In this document: piece by piece, positions 17,823 to 27,412 of the stretch | How the letters are laid out: each line of letters starts with the position of its first letter | Position numbering within the stretch: the first letter of the stretch is position 1 | Assembly (NCBI GenBank): GCA_965232165.1 | Contig: CBDDOY010000001.1 | Location: 2,057,360 to 2,121,359, forward strand | Direction: 5' to 3' | From: UBA2779 sp965232165 | GTDB taxonomy: Bacteria > Spirochaetota > Spirochaetia > DSM-2461 | DNA length: 64,000 nt | Program-made: the position numbers and the translations under genes | Notes under the pieces: generated by a model | The model's database searches: none | Seen by the model: the letters and a program-made list of their open reading frames with translations, nothing else | Told to the model about the DNA's origin: nothing

Positions 17823-19205
17823 TTAGAGCCGCAAGCCTCTTCTAAATATCAGTCCAATTGCAGGTATTATATTATTCTCACCGAAACTGGCCATAAGCGA
17901 GACACCGATGTGATAGAATGTTCGGACCTTCAGGAATTCCACTGCAAGTCCGAGGCGGAAATAGAGTTTATTTGACGATGATTCATTTGTAATGAAATTC
18001 ATCCACATACTGCCAATGCCTAATTCAATGAGGGGCCTGATGCTGCTCTTTAATAACGGCTGCCAATAGGCCAAAACATTTATCGCTCCAGTCATGTCGA
18101 AAGGGCCATATACCTGATTTGGGCCATTGACGTTCAATGTTCCTTGCAGCCCTATTCCTAATGCACGCAGGAATGGCTGGCCGCTTCCTGAATTCAGAAT
18201 GGCCGTGAGTTCTATTCCGAGGAAACTCGGATTGATCAATGTGCTTGATTCTTCGGTGAAAAGTGTAACCATAGGCGAAAACCCGCTGGATACTTTGAAT
18301 CTCTGCTGTTTGGCCGACGGCATCTCTTCAGCATCTTCATCTTCAGTAATTTTCTCACGAATAATTATGACATCTTCCTGACTTGCCATTTGGTCGGCAG
18401 TGTTGGTTATGGTAAGCGAGTAATTTCCCGGCTGAGCCGTTTCTGTGTTCAATGTAATCCATGCTTCATTGCTGTCATTGATCTCGATGTTGACAACCTG
18501 TATCTTACCTGAAGGACCCTCAATGTCTATCCACATAGATTTATCGAAATTCGCTCCGTTGATTCTTACAGTGGCACGATCAGTGTTCATGAATTCCAGA
18601 GTGCTCATTTGATCCAATTGAAGGATTGGTTTTTCTCGAATAGTGAAGGCCTCATTGACTAGGAAGGTTTTGCCTGTTTGACTAGTACAAAGTAGTCCCC
18701 ATGCACCTGTGGAGAGCGTTCTTGTGTCGATGGTGAACTGGGTGATTCGGCCTTGAGTTGTGCCGGTAATGGGCATCTCTTGATCGCCTTGTATGAGGAG
18801 AAATGTCACACCCGGCTTCAAAACAGCACTGTCAATTTCCAGTTTGGTTTCACCGTCATCGGCCCACGCGTTTATTGGCTTTATAACCCTGAAATATGGC
18901 GGAGAATCATGTAGTATCTCCAGTTTATTCCAATCGGTTTTCGATATTGTGCCTCCAAAGGGATCAATAAATGCAATCTGGTACTCATAGATTCCAGGTG
19001 CGAGGTCTATCCATAACTCATTGATTTCAGTGTCCAGCGTATAAAATATCTCCCCCTCTTTTCGGATAGCCACATGATAGGTGGAGAGGGCGGCTTCCCA
19101 GGAGATGAGAATTTTCTCCCCTTTTTCTTGTATTATTCTCGACTCCTGTCCAAAGAGAGGCGAAATACAGAAAACCAGGCATATAGCCCCCCACCGGCAT
19201 TTCAC
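17823..19205 (-). CDS. Envelope protein with Ig-like regions and a C-terminal beta-barrel-like domain
   Basis: 460 residues with a signal peptide (MKCRWGAICLVFCISPLFG). The first domain ends in a LAPGIYEYQIAFIDPFGG turn typical of fibronectin-III/Ig-like folds. A second Ig-like region (about 180-290) includes ATVRINGANFDKSMWIDI, like IPT/TIG domains. The last 150 residues alternate hydrophobic and polar residues and end in an aromatic-poor LIFRRGLRL, resembling an outer-membrane barrel. It is a paralogue of the gene just upstream (same domain order and a shared PGKYEFRVDVIDLFG-type motif). The four-base overlap (19202-19205) indicates coupling. Confidence 0.8.
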   Translation of the reverse strand: MKCRWGAICLVFCISPLFGQESRIIQEKGEKILISWEAALSTYHVAIRKEGEIFYTLDTEINELWIDLAPGIYEYQIAFIDPFGGTISKTDWNKLEILHDSPPYFRVIKPINAWADDGETKLEIDSAVLKPGVTFLLIQGDQEMPITGTTQGRITQFTIDTRTLSTGAWGLLCTSQTGKTFLVNEAFTIREKPILQLDQMSTLEFMNTDRATVRINGANFDKSMWIDIEGPSGKIQVVNIEINDSNEAWITLNTETAQPGNYSLTITNTADQMASQEDVIIIREKITEDEDAEEMPSAKQQRFKVSSGFSPMVTLFTEESSTLINPSFLGIELTAILNSGSGQPFLRALGIGLQGTLNVNGPNQVYGPFDMTGAINVLAYWQPLLKSSIRPLIELGIGSMWMNFITNESSSNKLYFRLGLAVEFLKVRTFYHIGVSLMASFGENNIIPAIGLIFRRGLRL

Positions 19206-20716
19206 AGCGTCAAACCTACTTCAAATTGTGGATGCAGAGACCACATGGGGTTATTGGTATAGAGAGTCAAATTTCCATCAAGACTGAGAATGGAGAAGAT
19301 GCGGGGGGTGAAATCGATTCTTAGCCCAATTCCAATGCGCCATACCAAGTCGATTGAGTCCATACTCTCAAGGGAAATCTCTCCAATGTTGGCCTGACGG
19401 CTCACGTCAGGGGAATTATACAATGAATAGGAAACACCAACTGCTGTATGCAACAGCATATTCAGCGGGAAGTCAAAAGGAGTGAGATAGTGAATTCCAA
19501 GCAGGAGTATGAATTGGTAGGCGGTAACGTTGCTGATCGATAATTGAAGCCTCTGTGTGGTAGATAGCAGAAAACCGATTCCCCAGCCCATGTCTCTTAA
19601 TACGGGTATTTTTCTGATGAGGTTATTAAAGAAATTCTGATAATAACCAAATTTGAAACCCAGGAGACCGTTGTCGAAATAAGTCCGTGATTCGCCGATG
19701 GGTATACTTATCATATACCCCATATTGAGAGAACGGGGATACTTCGGCAAAGGTTTTGGGTTTTTCTTGTCGATGTCTAATTCCTTGTAGTCATCAATAG
19801 AAGGCGGCTGTACCCTAAATGCTGAATGCTTCCTGTCAGATTTCCCCGAAGGGTTGCGGACTGCAACTGAATACCAGCCATAGGCGGCCTGTGTCAGATC
19901 AAGACTATATGTCAAGCTATATTCATCGGGTTTTTCTAAGAAAGTCATTTCTATTTCTGATGGTCCGTCAAAATAGACCTCGGCGTTTTCTTCCAAGCCG
20001 GTCGCTTTGATGGTGATTCGATTATACTTCTTCCCTCCCTGCAATGCATTGGGGCTGAGTCTTGTGATATGCGGTTTATGCCGTCTTTTTACCACGAAGG
20101 CTTCATCCATGCGGTATGTGCTCCCAGGCGGGTTGGTCATAATGAGGTTCCAGCTTCCTTCAGATGGTTTTCGCCGGGCTGATGCGAGTGAAACACTTGT
20201 CCAGCGTTCTGAGCCTTCAGCCTGCTCCTCAGCGGCGACTATCTCCAGTGGAAGTATAGTGCCCTGGTCATCTTCAATATGAAAACGTGTGCTTTCTTTC
20301 TCTCCGCTCATGAACCCTGAGACCCGTGTCTTTAGGAAGACTTTTTCGTCAGCAAACAATGTGTCGGGTGTATTGTCGATGATGAAAGGCTGTTCAGCGA
20401 GAAGTATGGTGAGTGGATTCCATTTGCTCGAAACGGCGATATTGCCAAATAGATCAATTACATCAACTCTGAATTCATATTTGCCGGGAGAAAGGAACAC
20501 CGGCAGTCTTGCGGCATCACTTCTCGTAACAAAAACTTGTTCGCCATTTTGACGAAATACGATCTGATAGTAGTCCGCTCCATCAACGGGTTCCCATTCG
20601 ATATGATTGACCGCATGGAGTTCTGCCAGTATCATCATTGAGAATAGAACCATACAAGAGAAACGGCGGGAGCCAGATTCTATAAGCGATTTTTTAGAGA
20701 TACCCTTAATCAGCAT
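19202..20716 (-). CDS. Paralogous envelope protein; start lies in a MITE remnant
   Basis: About 504 residues from the ATG at 20716. The N-terminus MLIKGISKKSLIESGSRR is encoded by a MITE-A end remnant (see 20671-20705). A hydrophobic segment MVLFSMMILAELHA follows and would serve as signal peptide, so initiation at that internal ATG (about 20653) is a real alternative. Ig-like domain (PGKYEFRVDVIDLFGN), IPT-like domain (YNRITIKATGLEENAEVYF), then a barrel-like C-terminus ending HPQFEVGLTL. Same architecture as the downstream gene, probably an old duplication. It overlaps the FecR gene by 11 bases. Confidence 0.78.
   Translation of the reverse strand: MLIKGISKKSLIESGSRRFSCMVLFSMMILAELHAVNHIEWEPVDGADYYQIVFRQNGEQVFVTRSDAARLPVFLSPGKYEFRVDVIDLFGNIAVSSKWNPLTILLAEQPFIIDNTPDTLFADEKVFLKTRVSGFMSGEKESTRFHIEDDQGTILPLEIVAAEEQAEGSERWTSVSLASARRKPSEGSWNLIMTNPPGSTYRMDEAFVVKRRHKPHITRLSPNALQGGKKYNRITIKATGLEENAEVYFDGPSEIEMTFLEKPDEYSLTYSLDLTQAAYGWYSVAVRNPSGKSDRKHSAFRVQPPSIDDYKELDIDKKNPKPLPKYPRSLNMGYMISIPIGESRTYFDNGLLGFKFGYYQNFFNNLIRKIPVLRDMGWGIGFLLSTTQRLQLSISNVTAYQFILLLGIHYLTPFDFPLNMLLHTAVGVSYSLYNSPDVSRQANIGEISLESMDSIDLVWRIGIGLRIDFTPRIFSILSLDGNLTLYTNNPMWSLHPQFEVGLTL
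20671..20705. repeat. MITE-A end remnant overlapping two genes
   Basis: On the minus strand GGGTATCTCTAAAAAATCG and CTTATAGAATCTGGC match the MITE-A copy 2 end (GGGCATCTCTAAAAACCGC, TTTTGGAATCTGGC). It covers the stop of the FecR gene and the first codons of the next gene. Only one end is recognisable. Confidence 0.65.
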
Positions 20717-23486
20717 AGAGAAACTCGTCGGTGAGGATCTTCGGGGCTTTCTTGGGGATTCTGACTGACAGTGAAAAAGGCACACGAGTTGTTTCGCTGA
20801 TCCGAATAGCACCCGCCTCGGCATATTCATTATAGGCGGTGACTTCTAATACGAAATTGCCTGCATTAAGTATCTTGAGATTGTTCAGCACATAGGAAGA
20901 TCTTGTGATGCCTTTTTCCTGAAGTATCGGAACTCTTGATTCTTCTTTGTAAAGAACCATGTTGTAATAGTCTACTCCAGGGAAGTCTTGCCACTCAAAA
21001 CGCAGATTTTTGGCGCCGGTCATGTCGATGTCGCTGCCTGATGCGGGGGCATTTACAATTGGCGGCGGCGGCACGGGGAAGTCCCTTATCGTGAAGCGGT
21101 TAATTCGGCTAACGGGCGCCTCTATACCATTTTCATCCCAGGAACGCACCAGCCAGCTGTACTCTCCAGGAATCAGATTGTTCAGGACAACCTGAGGAAT
21201 TGCAGACTGGACGAGCTGGGTGAAGCTGCCGTTATTCAACTCGACAGTCCATCTGTCCAGGAGTGGATATTGATTCCAACGGAGAAGAATACCATCTCTC
21301 AATATCGTTTCTAATCTGAAAACATTATTGTTATTCGGCAGGATGGGAACAGCGGCGTTGTATAGCAGAACTTCATCAATGAAAAATAGAAATTTCGCGG
21401 ATTGGCTGAGATTGTCTCCAGCCCCCCTTAGCGGATTGTCTTGGATGGAAGTGAGTTCCACCTTGTATGTGCCTGTTATGGGGGTCCCGGGGAGGGTCAA
21501 TTCCCATTTAGTGCTCTCCACCCTATTATTCCTGCCAATTATCGTGCCATTCGGGGAAGTGAGGACAGCGCTGTAGGCATCCGCACCCGGCACAGAGGTC
21601 CAATTAAGGCGGAAGTCTGTTGAACCGCGCAGGGATATATGCTCACCGGGGCTGGGCACAAGGAGGTCAGGCGGTTCGAATAATCCTATGACATCGAATG
21701 AACTTTCAGGGCTCTCTATTAATGGATTTCCATCTTTGTCGAGAAGTTGAACTTTCCAGATATATGTACCGGTTCCAGGCAATGGAACCGTGAAACTCTG
21801 TTCCCGGGTTAGGCTTTCGATTACTCGGTGTTTGGTATTGCCGATGAGTCTCTGAAGAATGAACTGATAATTTCCTTCCACCTGACTCCGCCATATAAAA
21901 CTATAGGCAGCATACGGTTCAATCCGTTTGATTTCTCCTGACCCGGGGTCAATAAGTTCAATTGCGCTGGTAAGCGGTTCTATATCGAAACGCTGAACCC
22001 GTGAGGCTGGCACCGGCTGATTGTCGGCGGCTGTTGCCTCTACGCGCCAGTAATATGTTCCTGGGGCAGGGGATTCGAGTAAGGTTCTCCAGTTTGCGGG
22101 GTTTTCATCCGAGGCAATGAGTTGATTGAAATCTGGATCCTGGGATATATCAATCTTATATGAGATGATACCTTTCTGATTTTGCCATCGAAATCCAACA
22201 CCATCCATGACTTCCATTGAAGAAAAAGTATGGTTATTGAATGGGGCAAGAAGTGCGATTTGCTCGTAGCCGCTTTGACGTTCTAGAGAAAAAATCCAAG
22301 AATCCGGCAGAATTTCCTCATCGATTTCCCCTCGGCGATAATGCGGGAGCACGCGCCACCACCATTGTCCTGCAACGAGTTCGTTAACGAGAATAGCATT
22401 GGCTTCTACATCTCTAAAAACTTGTTTATTGGCGAATAATGGATTATCGGCGATTTCCAAGGTGTATGAATCGGCATACGAAGCACTGCCCCATTGAAAA
22501 TTTATTGAAGTTGCATCACCTTGATAGGGGATAGAGATGTCATGTGAAGGAGATATCGGAGCAGCTAACCGCTCTGTGCCGACAGTGAATATATCGATTA
22601 ATCCGGATTCACCGGAATCGTCATCTCTTACCCGCCAATACCACTGCCCTGGTTCTATATCCAAAGTAGCGAAGTTCTCCGCGCCGACACGGCGGATGGC
22701 TTCGTCCTTGAAGTTTGGCTCTAATGAAATCTCCAGTACAGGATTGTCCCAGTCGGCAAACAGTTCCCACGAGAAATCCACCTGTCTAGGGGGGTTGTAA
22801 GTAAGAAGCAGAGCATTGGATTTTGGGGCAGTCGGGAGCACAGCGACTTGTATTTCGGATGCCTGTCCTGAATCCTCATCAATTTTCAACACCGATTCAG
22901 TATCTATTGTGGTGCGGTTCCCTTCAATTAAAACTCCGGCTACTCCTTCGGTTACCTGGATGCTGGTTTCTTGCCCTTCTGCACGTGCTAAATTGACTGA
23001 TCCGGCTCCGGCTTCAACAATGGTATCTTCTGTGCTGAGGGTGAGTCCTTGGGCCCTTGCAGCCGAGATATTTCCGCCAATAAATGCAATGTTCCGGGTA
23101 TTTTCTGTAAGCTCCAGGATGATGTAAGTTCCCGCACCTAGTTGAATTTCGCTAAAGACTTCATTGCCGTCATCATCTCTGGACATCAATGAGATTACCG
23201 CAGAAGACCGTTCCCCTGTGCGTAAGGCATCCATGCTGTAGATTGGTTCCTGGGGCACAAGGTTGTTCCATTGAAGCTGTCGATTAAGACGTCTTTGAAC
23301 TTGGCCATGAAGAGACACAATTTCACCGACAACCATGTCATGAGCAGAGATTTGCACAGTACGGTTTAATTCGGACCAAAACAGCAGGCTGAATGTAATA
23401 GAGCTGCCGAGGAGGAGAGTTGTAATAATGATGCTACGAATTGAGAATCTCAAATTTCTCTTCCTTAATTTCTTTGGCTTTGACAT
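20706..23486 (-). CDS. FecR-domain protein with multiple fibronectin-like repeats
   Basis: About 926 residues from ATG 23486 (MSKPKKLRKRNLRF). An N-terminal basic stretch precedes one membrane helix (about 17-40), so it is probably anchored in the inner membrane with the rest in the periplasm. A FecR-like domain covers about 50-210 (VVGEIVSLHGQVQRRL). Several Ig/FN3-like repeats follow, each with a tryptophan-rich edge strand (PGQWYWRVRDDD, AGQWWWRVLPHY, PGTYYWRVEATA, PGEYSWLVRSWD). It lies in an operon with a cyclase and two envelope proteins. I recall a cyclase next to a FecR-domain gene in Treponema pallidum (TP0485 region), which should be verified. Confidence 0.85.
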   Translation of the reverse strand: MSKPKKLRKRNLRFSIRSIIITTLLLGSSITFSLLFWSELNRTVQISAHDMVVGEIVSLHGQVQRRLNRQLQWNNLVPQEPIYSMDALRTGERSSAVISLMSRDDDGNEVFSEIQLGAGTYIILELTENTRNIAFIGGNISAARAQGLTLSTEDTIVEAGAGSVNLARAEGQETSIQVTEGVAGVLIEGNRTTIDTESVLKIDEDSGQASEIQVAVLPTAPKSNALLLTYNPPRQVDFSWELFADWDNPVLEISLEPNFKDEAIRRVGAENFATLDIEPGQWYWRVRDDDSGESGLIDIFTVGTERLAAPISPSHDISIPYQGDATSINFQWGSASYADSYTLEIADNPLFANKQVFRDVEANAILVNELVAGQWWWRVLPHYRRGEIDEEILPDSWIFSLERQSGYEQIALLAPFNNHTFSSMEVMDGVGFRWQNQKGIISYKIDISQDPDFNQLIASDENPANWRTLLESPAPGTYYWRVEATAADNQPVPASRVQRFDIEPLTSAIELIDPGSGEIKRIEPYAAYSFIWRSQVEGNYQFILQRLIGNTKHRVIESLTREQSFTVPLPGTGTYIWKVQLLDKDGNPLIESPESSFDVIGLFEPPDLLVPSPGEHISLRGSTDFRLNWTSVPGADAYSAVLTSPNGTIIGRNNRVESTKWELTLPGTPITGTYKVELTSIQDNPLRGAGDNLSQSAKFLFFIDEVLLYNAAVPILPNNNNVFRLETILRDGILLRWNQYPLLDRWTVELNNGSFTQLVQSAIPQVVLNNLIPGEYSWLVRSWDENGIEAPVSRINRFTIRDFPVPPPPIVNAPASGSDIDMTGAKNLRFEWQDFPGVDYYNMVLYKEESRVPILQEKGITRSSYVLNNLKILNAGNFVLEVTAYNEYAEAGAIRISETTRVPFSLSVRIPKKAPKILTDEFLYAD

Positions 23487-26292
23487 CGGCAAAACTGCCT
23501 TCAATTTTCAGTATTGTTCGCAGCTCCGTCAGGGATCGGGGGCGATTGTCGTCATCCATACGGCCGAGTACTGCATATATCTTCTGAGGCTCGGATTTCC
23601 CCTTGACTTTGATCCTGTTCATGAGAACCAGATCGAATATGTCGGTTATTCTTAATGCGGTTGCCTGGGAGATGAGAATATCTGTTCCCATTGGTTTGTT
23701 CAGGGCTTCAATACGGCTGGCCAGGTTGACCGTGTCTCCCATGTGCGCCCATTCTTCCTTCGCAGAGCCGCCTCCCATTATTCCAACAGTTGCCGGGCCG
23801 CTGTGGATACCGCATCCTGTATGAAATACCGGCTGCACAATGGAACCTCTTCCCTCATTGAAATCTATGAGAGTTTTTCTAATGTGCAGAGCACTGTTTA
23901 TTGCGCTTTCGGCGGTGTTGGGTAAGTCGAACATGCTGCCCCATACGGCCATAATAGCATCACCAATAAATTTATCGACAATTCCTCTGGTTTGTTCAAT
24001 ACAGGGGACGACAGTTCGGAAGTACTCCGAAAGATTGTCCAGTACCAATTGGGGATCCGCCATAAGTTCACTTAGTTTGGTAAAATTACGGACATCAGAA
24101 AAAAATACGGTAATATCCTTGGTCTGCGCCTGTGTCGGCAGTGTATTGTCGGCGATCATTAGCGCGACTTGGGGGTTGATAAATTTCCTGATTTTTTCTT
24201 GGAATCTTTCGACTTTTTCTAATTCTGGAATCATGTTTAAGAAGTGTCTTGCCAACTGTCCGACTTCATCAACTGAATGTGGTTTAAGTGAGACAGCAAA
24301 GTTTTTTGCCTTGATTTGTCTTGTCGCCAAAGTGAGTTCTTTCAAAGGCGCCGAAATGCTTTGAGTAAAGAAGAAAATCCCAAGGGTGGTGATACTGAGA
24401 ATTGCGCCTAAGAGTGTGACATTGAGAATCTGGATTCTGTCGACAGCGATAAACACATCTTGTTCACGGGCTGTCGTCATCACTCCGAGGTTTCCTACGG
24501 TCATGAGGGTGAATGAGCCAATTATGGTTGATGGGCCGTCTTCGGTTTCATTTTCGAACTGGAACTGACCGCTCTTCGTTCCTTGGGAGTACATCTTGGA
24601 GAACAATTGGGTGTCTTTTATGGTTTCACCGTTGAAGATGCGAGAGAAATCAGGATGTGCCAGTATTTCTCCTGAAGAGTTCACGACGACCGTCGTGGTG
24701 ATTCCTTTTTGCATCTGGACACTTTCAGCCAGGTTGCCGCCGATATCGGCAAGTATTATCAAGGCTTCTTGTTGAGTTCCCAGGAGGAAGGGAGCCGCTA
24801 ATCCCAATACCGGCGTTTCCAGGTTAGGGATGAACGGGGAAACATTGACAATGACAGTTCCGCCCATGCGGGCACTGTCGACAATTTCGGCCTCACGCGC
24901 CCCCAAAATACTCTTCAAAATGGCTTGCTCATCGATAATGCGATTCTCCCGGAACCAATCACGATTGTAGTATTCTAGATTATCCCCGGAAATTCCAACA
25001 TAAACCAGAGTCTGATAGTTGAGAAAAAAATCATCAATCAGTGTTTGAGAATCATTGGCTGATGCACCGATTTGGAGCAGCAGATTTGCCGATTCGAATA
25101 ATTTTACTATTTCGGTTTCTGCTTGCTTCGCCACAAGGTTTGTTAGGACAATATTCGTATCATCGATAAGATTGCGCGTTTCATTGCGGAAGAAATAAAG
25201 ACTGATGAAAGACAAGGACATCATCGCTACAATGATAATTGATGAGACAATCAACTGCATTTTGATGCCGACACTGAATCGGATTTGGATATCCCTATTG
25301 CGAATTTTTCGTTTCTTATTGCTATGGCGGGGAGTTTTAATCTTCTCCAGTGGTTCTACAGCCATAGCCTTTTTTCCATCGAATGATAATGAATCTGAAT
25401 TAGTCGACTCTTGCTGAAGCCGTGAGGGAGGGGCGATTGCAATCGGTTGTTTCGACAAATTGGGAGGTTTGGGAACCACAGGGGGGGGGGCAACGGGGCG
25501 CCGGTTCTCGGTCTTCTTGTGAATATTGACGACTTGACCTTTCATCGGAATAGCTTCCAGCCATTGTTTCCCGCTTTGACTGAGTTCTAATAAGAGAAAA
25601 TAGGGTGATCGGTATTCCGCCTCTCCAACTCGAGATGCTGCGGCAAGCAGCGGTCCATGCAGCAGAAGGTGTGTCTTCTTGATTTCATCCTCAAGTGTCT
25701 TGATGAGGTTCTCGATTCCTTGGATATGGTCTTTCAAATCAAAATAGATCATGAGTAAATTGCGATTTGGATGATGCCGCTCCTTGACAAATGATGGCAC
25801 TTTTATGGAGAGATTCGCTGATTCCGCATGATCGATTGTGAGCTTCTGGCAAAAAGAAACAGCATCGAGATTGATTTGACGCTGGCGGAAAAAAGCGGTC
25901 ATTCTATCGACTTTTTCACTGATCTGAATCTTGGATCGCTTCTGATTATCATCTTTTGGGCTCCTGCCGCCGACATCTTCTTGAGTCTTGAGATACTCGG
26001 TGATTATAGTTAGGAATTCCTTTATTGCCGCCGAGATTTCTTCCGACCAATCCTGTCTCATGTCTTGAAGTCGGGAGATATATACCGCACTGCCGGCGGC
26101 GATATCCGCGATTTCCGTTAGGCCGAGGAAGGCAGCCATCCAGTACATCTCCCGGAACAATGGCATCATTGGACCAAATTCACTGATCTGGCGCGTTGAA
26201 TCGGCAGCAGTAAATAGCTGTATCAGCTTCTTGTGGGTCCTGACGCACATTGTCCATAGACCATTTCCATTAGTCTTTTTCTTTGGCTCCAT
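23434..26292 (-). CDS. Class III adenylate/guanylate cyclase with periplasmic sensor and HAMP
   Basis: About 952 residues. A cytoplasmic N-terminal region (1-330) has a basic/proline linker. A first membrane helix lies near 350-370, then a Cache-like periplasmic sensor (about 375-600), a second helix and HAMP (SAPLKELTLATRQIKAKNF), then the cyclase domain. Catalytic features: the metal Asp in VFFSDVRNFTKLSE, the second Asp with specificity Lys in DKFIGDAIMAVWG, and the MGDTVNLASRIEAL loop. It makes cAMP (more likely) or cGMP. ATG 26292 with GAGGG upstream is preferred over GTG 26295. The 3' end overlaps the FecR gene start by about 50 bases. The CNB-domain protein at 62071 is a candidate receiver of the signal. 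Confidence 0.92.
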   Translation of the reverse strand: MEPKKKTNGNGLWTMCVRTHKKLIQLFTAADSTRQISEFGPMMPLFREMYWMAAFLGLTEIADIAAGSAVYISRLQDMRQDWSEEISAAIKEFLTIITEYLKTQEDVGGRSPKDDNQKRSKIQISEKVDRMTAFFRQRQINLDAVSFCQKLTIDHAESANLSIKVPSFVKERHHPNRNLLMIYFDLKDHIQGIENLIKTLEDEIKKTHLLLHGPLLAAASRVGEAEYRSPYFLLLELSQSGKQWLEAIPMKGQVVNIHKKTENRRPVAPPPVVPKPPNLSKQPIAIAPPSRLQQESTNSDSLSFDGKKAMAVEPLEKIKTPRHSNKKRKIRNRDIQIRFSVGIKMQLIVSSIIIVAMMSLSFISLYFFRNETRNLIDDTNIVLTNLVAKQAETEIVKLFESANLLLQIGASANDSQTLIDDFFLNYQTLVYVGISGDNLEYYNRDWFRENRIIDEQAILKSILGAREAEIVDSARMGGTVIVNVSPFIPNLETPVLGLAAPFLLGTQQEALIILADIGGNLAESVQMQKGITTTVVVNSSGEILAHPDFSRIFNGETIKDTQLFSKMYSQGTKSGQFQFENETEDGPSTIIGSFTLMTVGNLGVMTTAREQDVFIAVDRIQILNVTLLGAILSITTLGIFFFTQSISAPLKELTLATRQIKAKNFAVSLKPHSVDEVGQLARHFLNMIPELEKVERFQEKIRKFINPQVALMIADNTLPTQAQTKDITVFFSDVRNFTKLSELMADPQLVLDNLSEYFRTVVPCIEQTRGIVDKFIGDAIMAVWGSMFDLPNTAESAINSALHIRKTLIDFNEGRGSIVQPVFHTGCGIHSGPATVGIMGGGSAKEEWAHMGDTVNLASRIEALNKPMGTDILISQATALRITDIFDLVLMNRIKVKGKSEPQKIYAVLGRMDDDNRPRSLTELRTILKIEGSFADVKAKEIKEEKFEILNS

Positions 26293-26359
26293 CACATTCC
26301 CTCAATATCTTCAGTTGAAATTCTATAGCCTGAGATATCTTCTTGCATCTTAGAATGAA

Positions 26360-27412
26360 ATGGATATTTTATTCAAGGAAACTGCTACACTCATAGCTAT
26401 GATTTTATACGATAAGAAATCATTTCTTGATTTCCCCCGATTCGGCATCCAGATACCCTCTCATTCTTCCCGAAAAGTGCGAACTGTCGCAACCTTGCTC
26501 TCCCATCCTGGGTTAAAGAGGCGGCAGTCCGAGTGGTTCATTGAAGAATCCGGCTATACTCTGTCGGCCCAAGATCTTTGTCTGGCCCATTCACGGGAAT
26601 ACACGGCAGGTCTTTTTGACGAGAATGTCGACCAATTCCTGATCAATGGCTATGAGCTGATTAATAGAGACGGGAGTTATAGCCGTTGGATACCGCAGGA
26701 AGCTCGAAGCCCCTTAAGCGACATGGTGCCTATGCTCCTAAGAACCGTGTCCGGCGCCTATGATGCAGGGGAAATTGCACTTGAAACAGGTTTCTGCCAT
26801 TTTTTAGGCGGAGGAACTCACCATGGCCATAGGGATTTCGGCCATGGATTCTGTCCGCTGAATGACACGGCGTTAGCAATCCGTAAGCTCATGGAAGAAA
26901 AACGTATTAGACGTGCCTGGGTAATCGATGTGGATGCTCATAAAGGAGATGGAACGGCAGCCATTTTTGCGGATGATGAAAGAGTCGCCACCCTAAGCAT
27001 ACACATGGCCAAAGGATGGCCTTTAGACGGGGGCTACCCTGCGGATCATCCGGTCTATACGCCAAGCAGTTTCGATATTCCCATTGAGAGCGGGGAAGAA
27101 GGTGATTATCTGGAAAGGCTGAACAAGGCTCTTTTTGAACTCAAACGGAACTATTGCGCCGATTTCGTCTTCGTATTGGCCGGGGCCGACCCCTGGGAGA
27201 ACGATGCATTGCCCTCTGCCTCCCTGATGAAGCTTACCTTGGAGCAGCTATTGGAGCGAGATATGCTGGTGTACGATTTTTTGGAAACCGCCGGTCTTCC
27301 TTCGGCCTGGCTCACGGCCGGGGGCTATGGCTCGGAAGCATGGAGGGTTCACTCGCAGTTCCTCGAATGGGCTTTGTGCAAGCGTTTGGGCATAGCTAAT
27401 CGGCTGAAATAG
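26360..27412 (+). CDS. Histone-deacetylase-superfamily hydrolase
   Basis: About 350 residues, or 337 if ATG 26399 (MILYDKKSFLDF) is used, which fits the family start better; neither has a clear ribosome site. Zinc-site residues are seen in DVDAHKGDGTA and AGADPWENDALPS. The catalytic His pair lies in GGGTHHGHRDFGHGFCPLND. Bacterial members deacetylate small molecules such as acetoin-related compounds or polyamines; the substrate here is unknown. Divergent from the cyclase operon. Its 3' end overlaps the convergent glycosylase gene by 64 bases. Confidence 0.9.
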   Translation: MDILFKETATLIAMILYDKKSFLDFPRFGIQIPSHSSRKVRTVATLLSHPGLKRRQSEWFIEESGYTLSAQDLCLAHSREYTAGLFDENVDQFLINGYELINRDGSYSRWIPQEARSPLSDMVPMLLRTVSGAYDAGEIALETGFCHFLGGGTHHGHRDFGHGFCPLNDTALAIRKLMEEKRIRRAWVIDVDAHKGDGTAAIFADDERVATLSIHMAKGWPLDGGYPADHPVYTPSSFDIPIESGEEGDYLERLNKALFELKRNYCADFVFVLAGADPWENDALPSASLMKLTLEQLLERDMLVYDFLETAGLPSAWLTAGGYGSEAWRVHSQFLEWALCKRLGIANRLK

